Source: Pedobacter nyackensis | GTDB lineage: Bacteria > Bacteroidota > Bacteroidia > Sphingobacteriales > Sphingobacteriaceae | Direction of reading: 5' to 3' | DNA length: 38,065 bases | Assembly: GCF_900176505.1 (NCBI RefSeq) | Contig: NZ_FWYB01000026.1 | Location: 1-38,065, forward strand | Shown here: in pieces, positions 34,701-38,065 of the stretch | How positions within the stretch are numbered: the first letter of the stretch is position 1 | Layout of the letters: the number at the start of each line of letters is the position of its first letter | The notes under the pieces: model-generated | What the model was told of the DNA's origin: nothing | Databases searched by the model: none | What the model saw: only the letters and a program-made list of their open reading frames with translations | Translations under genes and position numbers: made by a program

Positions 34701-34934
34701 GGCTTATTTCCAATGAGTATAGCAACAGGGCCATCTGCCCAGGGTAATCACTCAATCAGTATTGGTGCTGCCGGGGGAATGGTATCAGGCGTATTTCTTG
34801 GACTTTTCTTAATTCCTGTGCTCTATGTTATTTTCCAGCATTTACAAGAAAAGATATCCGGAAAACCTGCAGTTGTGGACAATGAGCAAAATCCAGTAGC
34901 AATAAAAGTAGATTCCGATATAATTTACTCTTAA
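31743..34934 (+). CDS. RND efflux pump, HAE1 (AcrB) family
   Basis: A 1063-residue inner-membrane proton/drug antiporter of the AcrB family, with 12 membrane segments in the usual 1+5+1+5 plan and two large periplasmic loops. The start MFKIFIHRPVLATVISILLVILGVLSL is canonical. The proton-relay pair Asp407-Asp408 in IVVDDAIVVVEAV occupies the same positions as in E. coli AcrB. Repeat 2 has the matching VALIMLIGLLAKNAILIVEFA, with LRPILMTSFAFVVGLFPM after it. The length is slightly above AcrB because of a C-terminal tail (KPAVVDNEQN). It uses the adaptor upstream (11 bases) and the channel gene downstream (19 bases). The exported compounds cannot be inferred. Confidence 0.97.
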   Translation: MFKIFIHRPVLATVISILLVILGVLSLTKLPLQQFPDIAPPSVLVTANYPGANAETVLRSVAPSLEESINGVENMSYMSSTASNDGTLAITVYFKLGTDPDQAAVNVQNRVTQATSQLPTEVVQQGIITAKQQNSFIMAIGMYTEDEAKYDQTFIANYAQINIIPEIKRIPGVGSASIFGGVKDYSMRVWLNPTQMATYKITPNEVMAAIQDKSLEAAPGRFGERSKEVFEYVIKYKGKLTKPEEYENIAIRSNADGSVLHLKDVARIEFGAYSYNSLTRLNGKKGVVLGIIQLAGSNANEIQIAINKLMEKAAKDFPAGVKHNIFYSTKVALDQSIEQVVHTLIEAFILVFIVVFIFLQDFRSTLIPAIAVPVAILGTFFFMQLFGFSINLLTLFALVLAIGIVVDDAIVVVEAVHAKMEHKKIGAKQATNEAMHEISGAIISITLVMSAVFLPVGFLEGSTGVFYRQFAFTMATAIIISAINALTLSPALAALFLKSNHTEHGEGTKKGFKEKFFAGFNSSFNAITDRYIGGVRFLIKNKAISLTGLAIIILATVWLVRTTPTGFIPTEDQGFVAIAVNTPSGTSLEGTSKIMQQAEAELNSLDASRFVTAITGFNLLTSSTSPSSAVVFVLLKPTKERGKVQDINQIMEVIRGKLNAISGGSFFVFSFPTVPGFSNVEALDLVLQDKTGGKLDKFSGVANNFIGELMKRKEIAVAFTTFKADYPQLQLEVDDEKANQLGVNVRDILQTMQAYFGSAQASDFNRFGKYYRVLVQADIADRADPSAIDRVFVKNKTGEMVPINTLVKLTRVYGSETASRYNLFNSIQVNAIPKPGFSSGDAIKAIQEVAKDQLPSGYSFEFSGQTREEISSNGQSTVVFLLCLVFVYFLLSAQYESYILPLAVLLSVPTGVLGVFAVIGIVGIENNIYVQVALIMLIGLLAKNAILIVEFAIQRRKAGLSLVNAALEASRLRLRPILMTSFAFVVGLFPMSIATGPSAQGNHSISIGAAGGMVSGVFLGLFLIPVLYVIFQHLQEKISGKPAVVDNEQNPVAIKVDSDIIYS

Positions 34935-34953
34935 ACAAGATAATACGAACAAA

Positions 34954-36363
34954 ATGAAAACATATAAAATTGTATTAACACCTATATTAATCTTACTGCT
35001 GCTTGCAGGATGTAAAGTCTCAAAAGATATAGCATCCCCCAAGACTGCCATTCCTGAAAGCTTTAGGAATGCACAAGCTGTTGATTCATTGAGTATAGCC
35101 AATCAATCTATTAATGAGTTTTTTAAAGAGGATGAGTTAAGGAAGCTGGTAGATACTGCTTTAATTAGAAATTACGATTTACAGATTGCGATGAAGAACA
35201 TCGAGTCTGCGGAACAATTATTTAAGCAATCAAAGCTAGGTAACTTGCCTCAGATAAATTTACAGGTAGCAGGGAGTTCTAATAGACCTTCAGATAACAG
35301 CTTGAATGGATTAAGTACCAGCCAGTTTTTAAATACGAATCATATCGAAGATTTCAATGCCAATTTGGGGTTAAGCTGGGAGGCGGACATATGGGGTAAA
35401 ATAAAAAATCAGAAACAGGCAGCATTATCTGCTTATCTACAAACTACTGAAGTTAAAAAAGCTGTTCAAACCAGATTAGTTGCCAATATAGCACAAGGCT
35501 ATTATAGGTTATTAATGATGGATGCGCAAATAGATATCGCTAAAAGGAATCTGGCTTTAAATGACAGTACTTTACAGATTATAAAGATGCAGTTTGACGC
35601 CGGCCAGGTAACTTCATTAGCTATTCAACAGGCAAAGGCACAGCAATTGGTTGCTGCTCAACTTATCCCTAAACTGCAGCAGGATATGACCATACAGGAA
35701 AACGCACTGGGCATTTTAACCGGTAGGGTACCAGGAAGTATAGATCGATTAGCCAGTCTGGAAAACGCCAGGGTGCCGGATATGATTTCTGCGGGATATC
35801 CTTCGACCATGGTTAGCAGACGACCTGATGTTAAAAGTGCGGAAATTTCTTTGGCAATTGCAAATGCTAGAGTTGGTATAGCGAAAGCCAATATGTATCC
35901 TTCATTGACTATTTCTGCAAGCGCTGGACTAAATTCATTTAAAGCCAGCAATTGGTTTAATGTCCCAGCTTCTTTGTTTGGTGTAGTTTCAGGGGGGATA
36001 ACACAGCCTATATTTCATAGAAGGGAATTAAAAACACAATATGAGCTGGCAAAAATAGAAAGAGAAAAAACTGTCATTCATTTTCGCCAGTCTGTATTGA
36101 ATGCAGTTGGGGAGGTATCTGATGAACTGATTAAAATAGAAAAACTAAAACAGCAATATGATATTTCAAAAGACAGGGTAAGCACTTTGCAACAATCTGT
36201 AAAAAATGCCGGGTTATTATTTAAAAGTGGAATGGCCAATTACCTGGAAGTAATTACTGCACAAGGTAATTTTTTACAGAGTGAGCTTGAACTTACTGCT
36301 ATAAAAACAGCTCAACTTAATGCTACTGTAGAACTTTACAGGGCGTTAGGAGGGGGATTGTAG
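34954..36363 (+). CDS. RND efflux outer-membrane lipoprotein (NodT/OprM type)
   Basis: A 469-residue outer-membrane factor. A lipoprotein signal peptide ends at LLLAGC (Cys20). Two copies of the TolC-type alpha-hairpin/strand unit follow: LGNLPQINLQVAGSSNRPS with LSWEADIWGKIKNQKQAALSAYL, then VSRRPDVKSAEISLAIANARVGIAKANMYPSLTISASAG with VSGGITQPIFHRRELKTQYE. These match the NodT/OprM family. It makes the trimeric exit duct, closing the tripartite pump. It is the last gene of the operon, 19 bases after the pump stop. A hairpin and a nested inverted repeat lie downstream (36385-36500). Confidence 0.95.
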   Translation: MKTYKIVLTPILILLLLAGCKVSKDIASPKTAIPESFRNAQAVDSLSIANQSINEFFKEDELRKLVDTALIRNYDLQIAMKNIESAEQLFKQSKLGNLPQINLQVAGSSNRPSDNSLNGLSTSQFLNTNHIEDFNANLGLSWEADIWGKIKNQKQAALSAYLQTTEVKKAVQTRLVANIAQGYYRLLMMDAQIDIAKRNLALNDSTLQIIKMQFDAGQVTSLAIQQAKAQQLVAAQLIPKLQQDMTIQENALGILTGRVPGSIDRLASLENARVPDMISAGYPSTMVSRRPDVKSAEISLAIANARVGIAKANMYPSLTISASAGLNSFKASNWFNVPASLFGVVSGGITQPIFHRRELKTQYELAKIEREKTVIHFRQSVLNAVGEVSDELIKIEKLKQQYDISKDRVSTLQQSVKNAGLLFKSGMANYLEVITAQGNFLQSELELTAIKTAQLNATVELYRALGGGL

Positions 36364-36384
36364 TATCTATTTTGCATATCACAT

Positions 36385-36414
36385 AATTGTTACCTCTAGA
36401 ATTACGTAACAATT
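36385..36414 (+). other. 9-bp hairpin downstream of the efflux operon
   Basis: AATTGTTAC (36385-36393) and GTAACAATT (36406-36414) are exact inverted repeats with a 12-base loop, 22 bases after the outer-membrane factor stop. No T-run follows, so it is more likely an mRNA 3'-end stabiliser or binding site than a terminator. Confidence 0.4.
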
Positions 36415-36421
36415 CTACTAT

Positions 36422-36500
36422 AAAGCCGGGCGTCATCACCAACAATTATCAGTCAAACAAACGTTTAAGCGATAATTCTGGTAATTACCCCGGCCTTTTA
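36422..36500 (+). terminator. Nested inverted repeat, possible operon terminator
   Basis: AAAG-CCGGG (36422-36430) faces CCCGG-CCTTTT (36488-36499). Inside it AATTATC (36444-36450) faces GATAATT (36471-36477), and GGTAATTACC (36480-36489) is itself palindromic. The T-rich end suggests termination of the efflux operon, but the long interior is unusual. Confidence 0.4.
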
Positions 36501-36886
36501 CGATAGCAATATTTCCTTTACGGACGGCATCAGATATGGCCAGAATTTAAATTTCTTGAAAAAATGATAAGTTTGCAATGGGTCACTAACCAGACTAATA
36601 GAAAAAAAATGAAAGAGTTAATAAACTCAGTAACAACAATGTAGTCTTTTCGTCAAATTGACATGATAAGATATAATACACTTTCTGTTTACTATGACCG
36701 TTGATATGCAGAACATTTTTTAATCTCTGGGATTTGATCTTGATTAAACTTAATGATCAAAACTGAGTCGAAGCTGTATAAATGGATGTAATATTTATGA
36801 TGTATTTTTTCTTTTACAATTTCAAATGACGTCAATATTACCGGAAATACATAAGTTTGCTAACACATAAAAAAACAATAAAAAAA

Positions 36887-37333
36887 ATGAAAAACCTAAT
36901 CTTGTTAACCGTTGGAATACTATTTAGCCTATCTGCAAGTAGTCAAATTTTAAAACCCGTAAAATGGAGTTATGCTTTTAAGAAAACTTCAAAAACTGAA
37001 GCTACTTTATACCTTAAAGCTACTATTGATGAGGGATGGCACCTTTATTCACAAAACATGGCTGACGGTGGACCTGTGAAAACAAGCTTTACTTTTGCAC
37101 CATCTAAAGCTTACAAGCCAGTTGGTAAAACTATTGAGCCTAAAGCAATTACTAAATTCGAAAAATCTTTCGATATGAATGTAAGCTACTTTGAGAAATC
37201 AGTAATGTTCCAACAAAAAGTAAAACTTACCGGTGCAAATGCAATCGTAAAAGGTACACTTGAGTACATGGTATGTGATGATTCTCAGTGTCTTCCTCCT
37301 GAAACAGTTGACTTTTCAATCTCTGTAAAATAA
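36887..37333 (+). CDS. DsbD N-terminal (alpha) domain protein, secreted
   Basis: I chose the ATG at 36887 over 36857 because it begins a signal peptide (MKNLILLTVGILFSLSASSQ), leaving 148 residues. The mature part is the immunoglobulin-like DsbD alpha domain: VKWSYAFKKTSKTEATLYLKATIDEGWHLYSQNMADGGPVKTSFTF and, near the C-terminus, the redox pair C-D-D-S-Q-C in YMVCDDSQCLPPETVDF. In E. coli DsbD this domain hands electrons from the membrane part to periplasmic partners, but there it is fused to the membrane domain. Here it is a free small protein. The next gene (membrane part) starts 6 bases later, so they are co-transcribed. It should act in the periplasm. Confidence 0.88.
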   Translation: MKNLILLTVGILFSLSASSQILKPVKWSYAFKKTSKTEATLYLKATIDEGWHLYSQNMADGGPVKTSFTFAPSKAYKPVGKTIEPKAITKFEKSFDMNVSYFEKSVMFQQKVKLTGANAIVKGTLEYMVCDDSQCLPPETVDFSISVK

Positions 37334-37339
37334 TAAATA

Positions 37340-38065
37340 ATGATCTTAAACAACTATTTGACAAGCATGAAAATGCTTGTCATTGGGCTTTTTATTTTCT
37401 TTAGTTCCGTAACTGCAGCATTAGCCCAGGAAGCTGATACATCAACGGCTGATCTCGATTTTACCGAAATAACTGCTGAGCCAGCTATAGATACAGCAAC
37501 AGAGACTAAAATCGACACTGCAACAGCAGAAGTTAAAGCGGTATCTGATTCTGCTGCAGTAACAGCGGTAACAGCTGGTACAGATAAGCCTGCAGATCAA
37601 AAAGAAGACAACTCATTGATTGGTATCTTTATCACCGGTTTTATTGGTGGTCTTGCAGCCCTTCTAATGCCTTGTATCTTCCCGATGCTGCCACTTACAG
37701 TGAGCTTTTTCACCAAAGGTGGAAAAAAAGGCAAAGCAGTAAGCCGGGCCTTATTTTATGGCCTGTCGATCATTGTAATCTATGTAGTTTTAGGACTATT
37801 GGTTACGGTGATCTTTGGTGCTGATGCACTAAACAGCCTTTCTACCAATGGGGTATTCAACTTCCTTTTCTTTGTGTTGTTGATGATCTTTGCCATTTCC
37901 TTTTTGGGTGCATTCGAAATCACCTTACCTTCATCATGGGTAAATAAAATGGATGCCAACTCTGATAAAGGTGGTTTAGCCGGATTATTCTTTATGGCTG
38001 GAACACTTGCTTTAGTCTCTTTCTCCTGCACCGGACCTATCATTGGTACTTTGCTGGTACAAGCG
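37340..38065 (+). CDS. DsbD-like thiol:disulfide interchange membrane protein, 3' end outside window
   Basis: The frame is open from the ATG at 37340 to the right edge (242 codons), so the protein is incomplete. It begins with a signal peptide (MKMLVIGLFIFFSSVTAALAQ within the first 30 residues). An Ala/Thr/Asp-rich linker of about 60 residues (TATETKIDTATAEVKAVSDS) follows, then membrane segments of the CcdA/DsbD beta domain. The two redox cysteines are Cys112 in LLMPCIFPMLPLTVSFF and Cys230 in SFSCTGPIIGTLL, the normal DsbD pair. It carries reducing power from cytoplasmic thioredoxin across the membrane. A C-terminal thioredoxin-like gamma domain is expected beyond the edge. The alpha domain is encoded by the preceding gene (6-base gap). 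Confidence 0.9.
   Translation, partial: MILNNYLTSMKMLVIGLFIFFSSVTAALAQEADTSTADLDFTEITAEPAIDTATETKIDTATAEVKAVSDSAAVTAVTAGTDKPADQKEDNSLIGIFITGFIGGLAALLMPCIFPMLPLTVSFFTKGGKKGKAVSRALFYGLSIIVIYVVLGLLVTVIFGADALNSLSTNGVFNFLFFVLLMIFAISFLGAFEITLPSSWVNKMDANSDKGGLAGLFFMAGTLALVSFSCTGPIIGTLLVQA

Larger units (their letters stand above)
36364..36886. other. Gene-free stretch after the efflux operon
   Basis: This stretch of 523 bases has no convincing ORF; the longest small frame (36564-36644, 26 codons) lacks support. It holds a 9-bp hairpin AATTGTTAC/GTAACAATT at 36385-36414, a nested structure at 36422-36500 (entered separately), and a -7-like TAAGTTTG at 36852-36859 upstream of the DsbD-type gene, without a clear -33 partner. 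Confidence 0.45.

Noticed and set aside
36454..36467. AAACAAACGTTTAA, similar to the CAAACGTTTG operator
   Set aside because: Only one half fits, the second arm diverges (TTTAAG), it lies downstream of an operon and no LacI-controlled gene follows.
36564..36644. Short ORF of 26 codons in the gap after the efflux operon
   Set aside because: No ribosome site, no signal or membrane pattern, and no overlap with a promoter that would suggest a leader peptide.
36852..36859. TAAGTTTG as promoter of the DsbD-type operon
   Set aside because: It matches the -7 consensus, but no TTG lies 19-21 bases upstream, so I did not enter it as a promoter.
1..38065. CRISPR array, prophage, restriction or other defence locus
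   Set aside because: No regularly spaced direct repeats, no cas, phage structural, methylase or endonuclease genes were seen on either strand.

Overview
The window looks like a chromosomal segment of a Bacteroidota bacterium, most likely Sphingobacteriaceae (Pedobacter or a close relative). The evidence is an AT-rich genome with weak or absent Shine-Dalgarno sites, at least one good TTG/TAnnTTTG-type promoter, families common in this group (ISAon1-type IS, DUF1080, GH109, an SDR-type mannonate oxidoreductase, NodT-type RND exporter), and a tRNA gene without an encoded CCA. The species is an inference; there is no rRNA marker.

Layout. 1-7000 is an accessory, patchwork region. It holds an open-ended hypothetical protein, two unrelated RibD/DHFR-like reductases (one clearly GC-richer than its surroundings), a GNAT acetyltransferase, a B12-type radical SAM protein with an unusual cysteine motif, an orphan Xre-type antitoxin-like protein, a frameshifted remnant of a VOC/glyoxalase gene, and one complete but inactivated IS (5546-6989; perfect 26-bp terminal inverted repeats, 8-bp target duplication CGTTGTTT, in-frame stop in the transposase). 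The IS lies just past the terminator of a tRNA-Lys gene. 7300-15736 is mostly housekeeping: patatin phospholipase, DUF1080 secreted protein, DUF488, a lipocalin-like lipoprotein, an IDI-like Nudix protein, FabV enoyl-ACP reductase and pyruvate carboxylase.

16143-29627 is a sugar-acid and amino-sugar block. A hexuronate-type MFS transporter and a non-phosphorylating GAPDH-like ALDH come first. A LacI-controlled mini-regulon follows (APH-fold sugar kinase, LacI regulator, Tat-exported GH109 alpha-N-acetylgalactosaminidase), with a CAAACGTTTG operator at each of its three promoters. Then comes the lower uronate pathway: KDPG aldolase and KDG kinase leftward, D-mannonate oxidoreductase and UxuA rightward, and a second LacI regulator. 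A near-identical 19-bp element precedes both the MFS transporter and the kdgK/oxidoreductase divergent promoter, tying the two loci, about 10 kb apart, into one likely regulon. Together the genes would take up hexuronate, convert fructuronate to mannonate, KDG and KDPG, and yield pyruvate plus glyceraldehyde 3-phosphate. The uronate isomerase (UxaC) is not in the window.

29831-36363 is a TetR regulator followed by a complete tripartite RND efflux operon (adaptor, pump, outer-membrane factor). 36887 to the right edge is a DsbD-type thiol-reduction locus in which the N-terminal periplasmic domain is a separate small gene; the membrane component runs off the window.

I did not find a plainly novel defence or mobile system. 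The items most worth a second look are the two operator sets, the divergent catalytic positions in the ALDH and the IDI-like protein, the radical SAM protein, and the well-resolved IS/pseudogene history at 5300-7000.
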